47,173 nucleotides of DNA from the NCBI GenBank assembly GCA_003152275.1, contig PLZU01000098.1:66994-114166 (forward strand), written 5' to 3'. Under the pieces are notes generated by a model. It saw only the letters and a list, made by a program, of their open reading frames with translations. It was not told where the DNA came from and searched no databases. Of this stretch, positions 8,211 to 16,389 are shown piece by piece; the first letter of the stretch is position 1, and every line of letters begins with the position of its first letter. The stretch comes from Actinomycetota bacterium (GTDB lineage Bacteria; Actinomycetota; Thermoleophilia; Gaiellales; Gaiellaceae). A program made the translations under genes and the position numbers.

Positions 8211-8216
8211 ACTCTA
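8211..8216 (-). promoter_or_regulatory. -10 element, probably leaderless
   Basis: TAGAGT lies 8 nt before the ATG at 8202 and overlaps the stop codon of the upstream aldehyde dehydrogenase. The zinc-ribbon operon therefore seems to have its own promoter. Confidence 0.45.
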
Positions 8217-9638
8217 GCGTTGGATGACGACGAGACGCTCTTCGGTCATCTCGCGCACGGCCCAGGCGGGGCCTTCCTTCGTGTTCCCGGACGCCTTGAT
8301 GCCGCCGTAGGGCATCTGGTCGCTGCGGAACGTTGGCGCCTCGTTGACGATGACGCCGCCGAACTCGAGGCGGTCGGCGGCACGGAGGGCCGAGTCGAGA
8401 GAGGAGGTGAAGATTCCGGCCTGGAGTCCGAAGCGGGTCGAGTTTGCACGCTCGATCGCCTCATCGAGCGAGTCGACCGGGTTGACGATCACGACCGGCC
8501 CAAAAACCTCTTCGCAGCTGACCTTCTGATCGTCGGCGACCTGCGCGATCACCGTCGGCTTGATCAGCGTGCCGTCCTCGCCTCCGGTGAGTACCTGCGC
8601 GCCGGAGGAGCGCGCTTCCTCGATCCACGCGGCGATGCGCGTCCTCGCGTCGGCGTCGATCACCGGGCCGACGTCGGTCTCGTCGTCGGCCGGGTCGCCG
8701 ACGTTCAGAGCTTCGACCTTCGGCACGAACGACTGCACAAACGCGTCGTAGCTCGCGCGCTCGACGTAGATGCGTTGCACCGAGATGCAGCTCTGTCCGG
8801 CAAACGCGAACGCGTTCGCAGCCAGCTTCGTCGCCGCCGTCTCCACATCTGCGTCTGCGGCGACGATCACCGGCGTCGAGTTGCCGAGCTCCAGCTTCAC
8901 GCGCTTGCGCGGTGCGCGCTCCTGCAGCTTCCAGCCGACCTCGCCCGAGCCGGTGAACGTGATCAGCTTCACGCGCTCGTCCTCGACGAGTACGTCGCCG
9001 ATCTGCGACGCGGGTCCGACGATCACGTTGAGCCAGCCGGCCGGCAGCCCGGCCTCCTGCTCGAGCTCGGCGAGCAGAAGCGCCGACAGCGGTGTCTGCG
9101 ACGCCGGCTTCAAGACGACGGGGCAACCGGCCGCGAGCGCCGGCGCGAGCTTGTGCGCGACGAGGTTGCACGGGAAGTTGAACGGCGAGATCGCGCCGAC
9201 GATCCCGATCGGCTTGCGCACGGTGAAGCCGAGCTTGCCTTCGCCGGCCTGCGCGGAGTCCATCGGGATCATCTCGCCGGCGAGCTTGCGCGCCTCGACC
9301 GCTGCGAACGTGTACGTCGACATTGCCCGCGAGGCTTCGACCCGGGCGGTCTTGATCGGCTTGGCCGCCTCGTCGGAGATCGTGCGGGCCACCTCTTCGT
9401 GGCGCTTGCCAATCAGCCCGGCGACCTTGACGAGGATCTCCGCGCGTTTGTGGGCGGGCAGCGGATTCGCGAGGGCGCGCTCGGCAGCGTCGAGGGCCCG
9501 CCGCGTCTCCTTCTCGCCCCCCTTGGCCACGCGCGCGACGACGTCACCGGAATAGGGAGAGCGCACCTCGATCCAGTCGCCTGTCTCGACCCACTCGCCG
9601 TCGATCAGGAGCGCCCGTTGCGTCGCTGTTGCGGCCAT
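8214..9638 (-). CDS. NAD(P)-dependent aldehyde dehydrogenase
   Basis: A 474-residue aldehyde dehydrogenase superfamily enzyme that oxidises an aldehyde to an acid or acyl product. Visible are the substrate-channel block GAISPFNFPCNLVAHKLAPA, the cofactor loop FTGSGEVGW, the general base Glu in KLELGNSTP, the catalytic Cys in GQSCISVQR, and the conserved EEVFGPV and PYGGIKASG blocks. The length is normal for the family. It diverges from a metallo-hydrolase gene with only 17 nt between the two starts. The substrate cannot be told from sequence. Related glyceraldehyde-3-phosphate or lactaldehyde-type enzymes share the NFPCNL block. Confidence 0.93.
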   Translation of the reverse strand: MAATATQRALLIDGEWVETGDWIEVRSPYSGDVVARVAKGGEKETRRALDAAERALANPLPAHKRAEILVKVAGLIGKRHEEVARTISDEAAKPIKTARVEASRAMSTYTFAAVEARKLAGEMIPMDSAQAGEGKLGFTVRKPIGIVGAISPFNFPCNLVAHKLAPALAAGCPVVLKPASQTPLSALLLAELEQEAGLPAGWLNVIVGPASQIGDVLVEDERVKLITFTGSGEVGWKLQERAPRKRVKLELGNSTPVIVAADADVETAATKLAANAFAFAGQSCISVQRIYVERASYDAFVQSFVPKVEALNVGDPADDETDVGPVIDADARTRIAAWIEEARSSGAQVLTGGEDGTLIKPTVIAQVADDQKVSCEEVFGPVVIVNPVDSLDEAIERANSTRFGLQAGIFTSSLDSALRAADRLEFGGVIVNEAPTFRSDQMPYGGIKASGNTKEGPAWAVREMTEERLVVIQR

Positions 9639-9644
9639 GCGGCA

Positions 9645-9650
9645 AGTGTA
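9645..9650 (-). promoter_or_regulatory. -10 element, probably leaderless
   Basis: TACACT lies 6 nt before the ATG at 9638, and there is no Shine-Dalgarno sequence. Confidence 0.5.
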
Positions 9651-9655
9651 CGAAA

Positions 9656-10261
9656 GTGCGAGCTGTGATCCACGCGCACCTCGCAGCGGAGGTCAAGGCC
9701 TTCGGCGGCATGTTCCCGGTATACGTCCATACGATCGAGCATCCGGACGGGCTCGTGCTCGTCGACACCGGGATGATCGACTCGTTCCCTGAGCTCGACG
9801 AGGAGTGGGGGCCGGTGCCGCATCCTCTGCCGGCCGAGCTCGTCGCCCGGGTTGCGGTTGTGATCAACACGCATCTCCACTTCGACCACTGCGGCGGTAA
9901 CCGGTTGTTTGCGGGGACGCCGATTCACGTCCAGGCGCGCGAGCTCGCCGACGCCCGCTCCGAGGAGACATACGTGACCGAGTGGGTCGACTTCGATGGC
10001 GCGACGTACGTTGAGCACGACGGCGCCGACGAGGTGCTGCCGGGGATCCGGCTTCTGCCGGCGCCCGGGCACACAGCCGGCCACCAGGCGGTGCTCGTCG
10101 ACTTGGACGACGGCCTCGTCGTCCTCGGCGGCGACGTCGCGTATTCGTTCCGTGAGCTCGGGACGGGCGAGACGGAGGGGCAACGGCGCGTGCTCGAGCT
10201 CGGCGCGCCGACGTGGCTCGCGCACGTCGCACGCCCGAAGGTTCCGCGGGCCTCCCTCTAG
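9656..10261 (+). CDS. Metallo-beta-lactamase-fold hydrolase, AHL-lactonase-like
   Basis: About 201 residues with the complete MBL zinc signature: NTHLHFDHCGG (HxHxDH), PGHTAGHQ (third His), GGDVAY (bridging Asp) and a C-terminal His (TWLAH). The compact layout and the opening FPVYVHTIEHPDGLVLVDTGM are those of the N-acyl-homoserine lactonase group (AiiA/AttM type). Lactone hydrolysis or quorum quenching is plausible but unproven, since the fold covers many esterases and thioesterases. The start is uncertain: GTG 9656 or GTG 9665. The gene ends in a CTAG shared with the convergent cyclic-nucleotide-binding gene. Confidence 0.82.
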   Translation: MRAVIHAHLAAEVKAFGGMFPVYVHTIEHPDGLVLVDTGMIDSFPELDEEWGPVPHPLPAELVARVAVVINTHLHFDHCGGNRLFAGTPIHVQARELADARSEETYVTEWVDFDGATYVEHDGADEVLPGIRLLPAPGHTAGHQAVLVDLDDGLVVLGGDVAYSFRELGTGETEGQRRVLELGAPTWLAHVARPKVPRASL

Positions 10262-10671
10262 TCGAGGTCGGCCGGCAGCCGTCGCGCGAGGGCCTCGAGC
10301 ACCTTGATCTGCATCGAGGGGATCCGCTTGACGAGCCCGCGGAAGGCCTGGCCGGTGAGCACGAGTGCGTGCGTCGGTTGGGTGGTTCGAACGGTCGCGG
10401 TGCGCGGCGCGCCGCTGATCAACGCGATTTCGCCGAGGAAGTCTCCCGAGCCCAGGTCGTTGATCTTGCGGCCGCGGCGCCGAACCTCGGCTGCGCCCTC
10501 GACGATCACGACGAGCTCCTTGCCGCTCGCCCCCTCCTTCGTGAGGACATAGCCGGCCGGGACGACCACCTCGTCGGCGACCGCCGCGATCTCGCGGAGC
10601 TCCCTTCGGGAGCAGTCCTCGAAGAGAGGCACGGAGCGGATCAGCTCCATCTTCACGTTCTTGCCGAGCAT
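10258..10671 (-). CDS. Stand-alone cyclic-nucleotide-binding domain protein
   Basis: 137 residues forming a single CNB (Crp/PKA-R) domain: LIRSVPLFEDCSRRELREIA, the beta-roll GYVLTKEGASGKELVVIVEG, and the phosphate-binding-cassette region GSGDFLGEIALISGAPRTATVRT. The Arg-Thr-Ala signature fits cAMP-type binding. No DNA-binding helix-turn-helix follows, so this is not a complete Crp. The start ATG at 10671 follows GGAG with 9-nt spacing. The open frame continues further upstream, but that part is antisense to the thiolase gene. It may be a sensor or adaptor; partners are unknown. Confidence 0.82.
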   Translation of the reverse strand: MLGKNVKMELIRSVPLFEDCSRRELREIAAVADEVVVPAGYVLTKEGASGKELVVIVEGAAEVRRRGRKINDLGSGDFLGEIALISGAPRTATVRTTQPTHALVLTGQAFRGLVKRIPSMQIKVLEALARRLPADLD

Positions 10672-10717
10672 TAAGCGATTCTCCGGCGTGCGATGGCCCC
10701 GGTCAAGCGTGACGGGA

Positions 10718-10723
10718 TACAGT
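10718..10723 (+). promoter_or_regulatory. -10 element, probably leaderless
   Basis: TACAGT lies 6 nt before the ATG at 10730. Confidence 0.5.
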
Positions 10724-10729
10724 GTTGCC

Positions 10730-11917
10730 ATGGCCAGGGGAACCGACGCGCTCATCGTCGACGCCGTCCGTAGCCCGATCGGCAAGAGGAACGGCACGCT
10801 CTCCCACATTCGCGGTGACGAGCTGTCGGCCCAGATCGTGAACGGGCTCGTCGCCCGCAACGACGTCGATCCCGCGCAGATCGAGGATCTCCAGTGGGGC
10901 TGCGTCACCCAGGTCGAGGAGCAGGCCTGGAACATCGGCCGCAACGTCGCGCTCACGGCGGGCTGGCCGGTGTCGGTCTGCGGCACGACGGTCGACCGGC
11001 AATGCGGCTCGTCGATGCAGACGAACTTCAACGCCGCGGCCGCGGTGTGGTCTGGTCAGCTCGATCTTGTGATTTCCGGCGGCGTCGAGATGATGTCGCG
11101 CGTCCCGATGGGCTCGAACCGCGGCTCGATGTCGGATCTCGTCACCGAGCGCTTCGACATCGTGATGCAGGGCATCTCGGCCGAGGAGATCGCCAAGGAA
11201 TGGAAGCTTTCGCGCGAGGAGCTCGATCAGTACTCCTACGAGTCGCATGCGCGCGCCGCACGCGCACGTGACGAGGGGCGGTTCGAGAAGGAGATCATCC
11301 CGGTTGACGTCGACGTGCCCGATGGGGATGGCGGCGGCGGGACTGCGACGCTGACGCGGACGCGGTTTGCGGTCGACGAAGGGATCCGCGAAACGACGCT
11401 CGAGAAGATGGCGCAGCTTCAGCCGGCGTTCACCCCGGACGGCGTCGTGACGGCGGGGAACTCGTCGCAGATCGTCGACGGCTCGGCCGCCGTGCTGATC
11501 GCGTCCGAGCAGAAGGCATCGGAGCTCGGCCTCGAGCCGCGCGCGCGCTTCCTCGGCTTCGGTATCGCCGGCGTCGACCCGCACATGATGCTGCACGGGA
11601 ACCCCGAGGCCTGCGAGCGCGCGCTCGCGAAGGCAGGGCTGAAATGGGACGACATCGACGTGATCGAGGTGAACGAGGCGTTCGCATCCGTCGTGCTCCA
11701 GTTCCTCGCCGACACGGGCCTGAAGGAGCGCTACGAGGCCGGCGACGTGAACCCGAACGGCGGCGGCATCTCGCTCGGGCATCCCCTCGGCGCGACTGGG
11801 GCCCGCATCACTGCAACGCTCGTCTCCGAGCTCGAACGGCGCAACGCCCGTTACGGCATCGGCGCGATGTGCATCGGCTTCGGCCAGGCGATTGCCGGCG
11901 TCGTCGAGCGACTCTAG
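10730..11917 (+). CDS. Acetyl-CoA acyltransferase (thiolase)
   Basis: A 395-residue thiolase that condenses or cleaves acyl-CoAs. The nucleophilic Cys lies in DRQCGSSMQ (about residue 90). The His of the second active-site block is in GGGISLGHPLGATGAR, and the C-terminal Cys is in GAMCIGFGQA. The NEAF block (VIEVNEAFASV) is present. ATG 10730 gives the standard N-terminus (DALIVDAVRSPIGKRNG) and sits just after a -10 hexamer. The neighbours, an MFS permease and a 3-hydroxyacyl-CoA dehydrogenase, suggest a fatty-acid or C4 acid degradation unit. Confidence 0.93.
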   Translation: MARGTDALIVDAVRSPIGKRNGTLSHIRGDELSAQIVNGLVARNDVDPAQIEDLQWGCVTQVEEQAWNIGRNVALTAGWPVSVCGTTVDRQCGSSMQTNFNAAAAVWSGQLDLVISGGVEMMSRVPMGSNRGSMSDLVTERFDIVMQGISAEEIAKEWKLSREELDQYSYESHARAARARDEGRFEKEIIPVDVDVPDGDGGGGTATLTRTRFAVDEGIRETTLEKMAQLQPAFTPDGVVTAGNSSQIVDGSAAVLIASEQKASELGLEPRARFLGFGIAGVDPHMMLHGNPEACERALAKAGLKWDDIDVIEVNEAFASVVLQFLADTGLKERYEAGDVNPNGGGISLGHPLGATGARITATLVSELERRNARYGIGAMCIGFGQAIAGVVERL

Positions 11918-13040
11918 AAGTACAGCCCGGGCGCATGTAGCGCTCGCCGTCTCGTTCGTCGCGTTCGGCGCGCTCGACGGCACCTGGGCCGCGCGCCTGC
12001 CCGCGCTGACGCACCGCCTCAGGCTCGACAGCGGCCAGCTCGGGCTCGTTCTGTTTATCGTCACGTTGACGGCGACACTGCTTCTGCCTGTCGCCGGCTG
12101 GCTCTCTGCCCGCAGCGGCAGCCGGGCGCCGACTGCACTCGGACTGGTGCTTGCGTGCGCCGGACTCACGGGCGCTGCGTTTGCCCCCTCGTTAGCAACG
12201 CTCGTGCCCGCGGTCTGCGTGCTCGGAGCCGGTTGGGGAATCGCCGACGTCGCGGCAAACGCGCACGGCGTCGCACTCGAGGCGCGCATTGGGCGGCCGA
12301 TCCTCTCCGTGCTGCACGGGATGTGGAGCTTCGGGCTGCTCGCCGGGTCCGGGATCGCGGCGGGCGCGGCGGCGGCGGCGATCTCGCCGCGCTTGCAGTT
12401 TCCGGTCGTCGCGGCTGCCGCGCTCGTTCTCGTCGCGATTTACGTGCCGCGGCTTCTGCCGGGCACGGCGGCCGACGTCGACTCCGCCCACTTCGCGTGG
12501 CCGCGCGGCGCCCTCGCGCTTCCCGCGTTCCTGACCTTCTGCGCGATGTTCATCGAGTCGGCGGCGATGAACTGGAGCGCGGTGTTCCTCGCCGGGCCGG
12601 TCTCCGCGAGCGCAACGGTCGCCGCCGGCGCCGTCGTTGTCTACGCGGTCTCAATGGCGTTCGCCCGGCTCGCGGGCGATCGTCTGCTCCAGCGCTGGGG
12701 CGTCGGGCGCCTCGCCCGCTACAGCGGAGCGCTGACCGGTCTCGGGATCGCACTCGCGCTCGCCACGCGCTCGCCTGTTCCGGCGCTCGCCGGCTTCGGC
12801 CTCGTGGGGGCGGGCTGCGCGGCGATCGTGCCTGCACTGTTCAGAGTCGGAGGCTCGGTGCCCGGCGTCTCGTCGGGCGCCGGAATTGCCGCCATCGCCA
12901 CCTCGGGGTATACGGGCGCCGTTGTCAGTGGCCCCGCGATCGGATTTCTCGCACGCGGCATCGGACTAACGGGGGGTATGTCGCTGATCGGCATCAGCGC
13001 GGCGCTCATCACTCTGCTCGGGCCTCGCCTGCAACGGTAG
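11892..13040 (+). CDS. MFS permease (YbjJ-like)
   Basis: A 382-residue major-facilitator protein with about 11-12 hydrophobic segments. The family opening DGTWAARLPALTHRL is followed by a loop-2-type stretch (GWLSARSGSR). The frame has no ATG or GTG near the thiolase end, so the TTG at 11892, overlapping thiolase by 26 nt, is the likely start. That overlap suggests coupled expression. The substrate is unknown. Members near YbjJ are usually annotated as sugar or drug transporters, without proof. Confidence 0.82.
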   Translation: MPASSSDSRSTARAHVALAVSFVAFGALDGTWAARLPALTHRLRLDSGQLGLVLFIVTLTATLLLPVAGWLSARSGSRAPTALGLVLACAGLTGAAFAPSLATLVPAVCVLGAGWGIADVAANAHGVALEARIGRPILSVLHGMWSFGLLAGSGIAAGAAAAAISPRLQFPVVAAAALVLVAIYVPRLLPGTAADVDSAHFAWPRGALALPAFLTFCAMFIESAAMNWSAVFLAGPVSASATVAAGAVVVYAVSMAFARLAGDRLLQRWGVGRLARYSGALTGLGIALALATRSPVPALAGFGLVGAGCAAIVPALFRVGGSVPGVSSGAGIAAIATSGYTGAVVSGPAIGFLARGIGLTGGMSLIGISAALITLLGPRLQR

Positions 13041-13043
13041 GCT
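13038..13043 (+). promoter_or_regulatory. -10 element, probably leaderless
   Basis: TAGGCT lies 7 nt before the GTG at 13051 and overlaps the end of the MFS gene. Confidence 0.5.
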
Positions 13044-13050
13044 CTCGCGC

Positions 13051-13890
13051 GTGAAAGTCGGCGTTGTCGGTCTGGGCGCAATGGGCGCCGGCATCGCGCA
13101 ACTGTGCGTCGAGGCAGGCGTCGACACGATCGGCCGCGAGGTGTCGATGGAGCTCGCGGAGAGCGCGCGCGACCGAATCGGGCACTTCCTGACGCGCAAG
13201 GTGGAGAAGGGTCAGCTCGAGCAAGCAGCTCGCGACGACGCGGTCGGCCGGCTCTCGCTGACGACGGCGCTCGCCGACTTCGCGGATTGCGACCTCGTGA
13301 TCGAGGCGATCGTCGAGGAGCTCGCGCCGAAGCAGCAGCTCTTCGCGGAGCTCGAGCGCATCTGCAAGCGGGACGCCGTCCTGGCGACAAATACGTCAGC
13401 GCTGTCGGTGACCGAGATCGCGTCGGCGACGTCGTCGCCGGAACGCGTCGTCGGCATGCATTTCTTCAATCCGGCGCCGCTGATGCCGCTCGTCGAGATC
13501 ATCCGCGCGGAGCTCACGTCCGACGATGCATTCGAAACGGCGTACGCCTTTGGAGAGAAGCTTGGCAAGCATCCGATCCGCTGCTACGACACGCCGGGCT
13601 TCGTCGTGAACCGGGTGCTGATCCCGCTTCTGAACGACTGCATTCGCGTGCTCGACGAGTCGCGGGTCACGGTCGAAGATCTCGATGCCGGCATGAAGCA
13701 CGGCGCCGGGTGGCCTATGGGCCCGTGCGAGCTCGTCGATCTCGTCGGCATCGACGTGCACGTGCACGCGAGTGATGCCCTCTACGAGAAGACGCACGAG
13801 CCGCGCATGGCCGCGCCGCCGCGTCTAGTTGCGATGCGGAACGCAGGCTTGCTCGGCCGGAAGAGCGGCCGCGGGTTCTACACCTATTAG
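13051..13890 (+). CDS. 3-hydroxybutyryl/3-hydroxyacyl-CoA dehydrogenase
   Basis: 279 residues, the usual length of the single-function enzyme. The N-terminal NAD loop GLGAMGAGIAQ is followed by the family blocks LVIEAIVEE and ATNTSALSVTEIA. The catalytic His is in VGMHFFNPAPLMPLVEI, and FVVNRVLIPLLND and the helical GPCELVDLVGID region follow. It interconverts 3-hydroxyacyl-CoA and 3-oxoacyl-CoA, the step next to thiolase, whose gene lies 1.1 kb upstream on the same strand. Its stop overlaps that of the convergent small gene (TTAG). Confidence 0.93.
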   Translation: MKVGVVGLGAMGAGIAQLCVEAGVDTIGREVSMELAESARDRIGHFLTRKVEKGQLEQAARDDAVGRLSLTTALADFADCDLVIEAIVEELAPKQQLFAELERICKRDAVLATNTSALSVTEIASATSSPERVVGMHFFNPAPLMPLVEIIRAELTSDDAFETAYAFGEKLGKHPIRCYDTPGFVVNRVLIPLLNDCIRVLDESRVTVEDLDAGMKHGAGWPMGPCELVDLVGIDVHVHASDALYEKTHEPRMAAPPRLVAMRNAGLLGRKSGRGFYTY

Positions 13891-14120
13891 GCGGCGAGGC
13901 GGATCGGCTGCTCGACCGCGCGCGCCTCGGTGACGGGCACCGGGGCGGCAGTGTGGTTCTCCTCGAGCAGTGCGTCGAGTAGGACCGCGTTCATCGCGGC
14001 GGTCGCTGCCGACGCAAGGAGCCCGGCCGAGCGTTCCGGTGAGACGCCGGCGGCGCGCAGGGCGGCGGCCAGCGCATCGAGGCGCTCGGTGACGTTGCGG
14101 GTGGTGGAGTCGAGGGCCAT
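13887..14120 (-). CDS. Small helical protein of unknown function
   Basis: 77 residues, predicted mainly helical with an Ala/Leu-rich centre (RLDALAAALRAAGVSPERSA) and an uncharged tail. There is no recognised family, signal peptide or membrane helix. It lies 32 nt behind the secreted DMFase-like gene on the same strand and could be co-transcribed with it. No Shine-Dalgarno site or -10 is obvious at its ATG. Codon usage is G/C-ending as in its neighbours. Confidence that it is real is moderate. Confidence 0.5.
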   Translation of the reverse strand: MALDSTTRNVTERLDALAAALRAAGVSPERSAGLLASAATAAMNAVLLDALLEENHTAAPVPVTEARAVEQPIRLAA

Positions 14121-14152
14121 TGGTTGAAGGTTCGCTGTCGGTGCGGACGTTC

Positions 14153-15772
14153 CTACGGCGTGGATAAGTGTGCCCAGAGGTTCTCGAGCAGCGTCGAGAC
14201 GGGTTCCTGCGTGGCGGAGGCAGCGAAATTGATCGCCCCGGCGTTGAAAACCTTCGCGCCGGCAGCGGTCTCGTAGTACGTCATCTCCGCCGACTTACCC
14301 GGCCCAAGGAGATTCGGGATGCGCGCGAGGACGATCGTTCCGGGCGGGGAGGCGGGACCGGACGCGTCGATCTCGATTCCGTACCGCCCGAAGGTCGATC
14401 CGTTCGTCAGGCCGGTGCCGGCGAAGAGCCACGGTGCTTCCGTCGCACCCGTGACCGTGAACGGCAGCTGCACGGCGCCGCGATTCGAGCCGACGTACTG
14501 TCCGCCCGTGAGCGCGGCCTCCGGCCTGCCCTTGTTGCGCCAGAGCGCCACCTTCGTCATCAGCGGCGGATTGATGCGCACCTGCCAGAACATGTTGTTC
14601 GCCGCAAGGAACGCGAGGTTACCGCCGAGATCGCGGTAGCGGGTGACGACGTCGAGCTCGTGCTCGGTCACGTACTCCTCGTGGCCGGGAAAGATGACGA
14701 GATCGTAGTTGCGCGCGAGCTCGTCGCCATTCGCGAGAGCGTCGACGTCCTGGTCGCTGAGGAAGTCGACCTGCTTGCCCGTCTCCTGCAACCACGTGAG
14801 AAACGTCAGGTCCCAGTCGTGGAACCGGAAGGGAAGACCGAAGTCGAGGAACGACCGCGTCAGGTCGACGGAGCGCGTGCTGCCGCTGACGTACCAGGAG
14901 TCGCCCCAGCCGTCGCCGTTCTCGTCCGCGAAGTTGTACGCCTGCCAGGTCTGGGTTGCGAGCACGACCGCGATGCGGTGGCCGCCGAGCGTGCGCGGCT
15001 TGACGATGAACGGCGCGTAGCCGACGCGGCCGTCCGCGGCGGTGACGCGCAGGAAATAGAGCCCGCTGGGCCAGTCGCCCGGACGGACGACGCGAATCGC
15101 CGCGGGCGCGTTGCGGTGCGCAGACCAGTCGACGCGCGCGGCCGACGTCATCGCCTGGCCGCTCGTCCGTACGTCGCGGATCGACGGGAACGCGCCGCCG
15201 CCGTAGGCGAACACCTGGAATGTAAGCGTCTTCGCGTCGGTGGAGACGAGCACCGCTGCTTCCTGTCCCGGCGCATAGCTCGGCGCGAGAAAGCCCGCGT
15301 CGATCCCCTGCACTCGCACGACCGGGCTGTGGATGCGCGCGCCGGGCTTTGCGACTCCGTAAACTCGTCGGCCGCCGGAACCGCTGACGTTGAGCTGCAG
15401 CACGTAGGTCCGCGGCGGTGTGGCGCGCTTCGGTGTCCAGACGATCTCGCCGGCGCCTTTCGGGAACGATCGCGCCGCGATCTGCGCGATCACAGTCGTC
15501 GATGGAACCTCCGGATCCGAGTGCGTCGTGTCGGTCTGGACGACCTCGAGCGACACGCGCGCAGGCGCGGTGAGCCTGAAGTAGACGTGCGCGGCGTCGC
15601 GGAAGTGGTCTCCGTTCGGGCTCACCGTCGTCAGCAGCCGGCCGTCACCGAGAAACGGCGTCGACCCGTTCGTGACCCGAAGCCCGAGCAGCTTCGGGGC
15701 CGCGGCGTGCGCCTGCGCAGGCACGACGCTGGCAACCGCAACGAGGGGCAGGAGGATGGTGACCCGGCGCAT
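14153..15772 (-). CDS. Secreted protein with DMFase-like C-terminal domain
   Basis: 539 residues with a signal peptide at 1-24 (LLPLVAVASVVPAQAHA). A FlgD/Ig-like strand domain follows with the motif SPNGDHFRDAAHVYFRL at about 50-110, then a second beta-rich part at about 150-250. The C-terminal half resembles the N,N-dimethylformamidase beta-subunit-like domain (ATQTWQAYNFADENGDGWGDS, DLVIFPGHEEYVTEHELDVVTRYRDLGGNLAFLAANNMFWQ). The resemblance is to fold blocks, and hydrolytic activity on formamides should not be assumed. A GGAGG lies 3 nt before the ATG. The gene diverges from the secreted protein gene at 15868. Confidence 0.75.
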   Translation of the reverse strand: MRRVTILLPLVAVASVVPAQAHAAAPKLLGLRVTNGSTPFLGDGRLLTTVSPNGDHFRDAAHVYFRLTAPARVSLEVVQTDTTHSDPEVPSTTVIAQIAARSFPKGAGEIVWTPKRATPPRTYVLQLNVSGSGGRRVYGVAKPGARIHSPVVRVQGIDAGFLAPSYAPGQEAAVLVSTDAKTLTFQVFAYGGGAFPSIRDVRTSGQAMTSAARVDWSAHRNAPAAIRVVRPGDWPSGLYFLRVTAADGRVGYAPFIVKPRTLGGHRIAVVLATQTWQAYNFADENGDGWGDSWYVSGSTRSVDLTRSFLDFGLPFRFHDWDLTFLTWLQETGKQVDFLSDQDVDALANGDELARNYDLVIFPGHEEYVTEHELDVVTRYRDLGGNLAFLAANNMFWQVRINPPLMTKVALWRNKGRPEAALTGGQYVGSNRGAVQLPFTVTGATEAPWLFAGTGLTNGSTFGRYGIEIDASGPASPPGTIVLARIPNLLGPGKSAEMTYYETAAGAKVFNAGAINFAASATQEPVSTLLENLWAHLSTP

Positions 15773-15801
15773 CTGCCTCCGGCCTACCCCAAGTGGGGGC
15801 C

Positions 15802-15821
15802 CCGTAACAGAACCTTTACGG
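15802..15821. promoter_or_regulatory. Inverted repeat, candidate operator
   Basis: CCGTAA-N8-TTACGG lies between two divergent genes for secreted proteins, just upstream of the unit that includes a response regulator. It could bind that regulator or another dimeric factor. Confidence 0.35.
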
Positions 15822-15853
15822 ACCGTTGAATAGCGCGCAACGACGTAGCGGGA

Positions 15854-15859
15854 TACTTT
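15854..15859 (+). promoter_or_regulatory. -10 element before the secreted protein gene
   Basis: TACTTT lies 8 nt before the ATG at 15868. GAGGAG directly abuts the ATG, too close to act as a Shine-Dalgarno site. Confidence 0.45.
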
Positions 15860-15867
15860 GCGAGGAG

Positions 15868-16380
15868 ATGCGGCGGCTTTCCGTCATCCTCGGCTTGTTC
15901 TCGGTTCTCGCCGTGCCTGCGGCTGCGCTCGCAGCCACGGCTGCCCCGGGCGACGGCTCGCTTGTCGTGAAGAATGGCACGGCACCGCTGAATACACCCG
16001 TCGTGGTGCTCCAGATCACCGGTTCGGTGATCGGCTACGTTCAGAACTCCGGGAAGATCGTGATCGACGCAGGCCCGAACGCTGACCCGACGGCAGAGCC
16101 GTTGGTTACGGGAGCCGGGTTGCCGAGCGATTCGGTGAGGAGCGACACCGCTCAGGTCTGGAAGGGCATCAACTTCAAGTTCCGCGCCGTCGGCGGCACG
16201 TACACCGTGCTTGTCTACGGCTCCGGCGTGAATCTCGTCGCTGTCGGGAGCGGCACGGTCAAGCTCGCCGGGAGCCCCGACACACCGATCGGCGACGGCA
16301 GGTACTCGTTGAACGGTGACGACTTCGTCTCGCTGCCGGGCACGCAGACCGACAAGCGTGCAATCGGCTCGAACGGGTAG
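15868..16380 (+). CDS. Secreted protein of unknown function
   Basis: 170 residues with a clear signal peptide (RRLSVILGLFSVLAVPAAALA, cleavage near residue 22). The mature part of about 145 residues is rich in Gly, Val, Ser and Thr and looks all-beta. I recognise no family. The ATG at 15868 is chosen because the signal peptide begins there. The gene is 9 nt ahead of a response regulator and, through it, linked to a histidine kinase. A product exported with a two-component pair may be a ligand, a cell-wall protein or the pair's target. Confidence 0.7.
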   Translation: MRRLSVILGLFSVLAVPAAALAATAAPGDGSLVVKNGTAPLNTPVVVLQITGSVIGYVQNSGKIVIDAGPNADPTAEPLVTGAGLPSDSVRSDTAQVWKGINFKFRAVGGTYTVLVYGSGVNLVAVGSGTVKLAGSPDTPIGDGRYSLNGDDFVSLPGTQTDKRAIGSNG

Positions 16381-16389
16381 GGAACCGGC

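Noticed and set aside
8811-8824. GCGAACGCGTTCGC as a second LexA box
   Set aside because: The half sites GAAC and GTTC are separated by 2 nt rather than 4, and it lies in the middle of the aldehyde dehydrogenase gene.
10258-11031. 257-residue version of the cyclic-nucleotide-binding protein
   Set aside because: The additional N-terminal part is antisense to the thiolase active-site region and looks like shadow sequence. The domain is complete from 10671.
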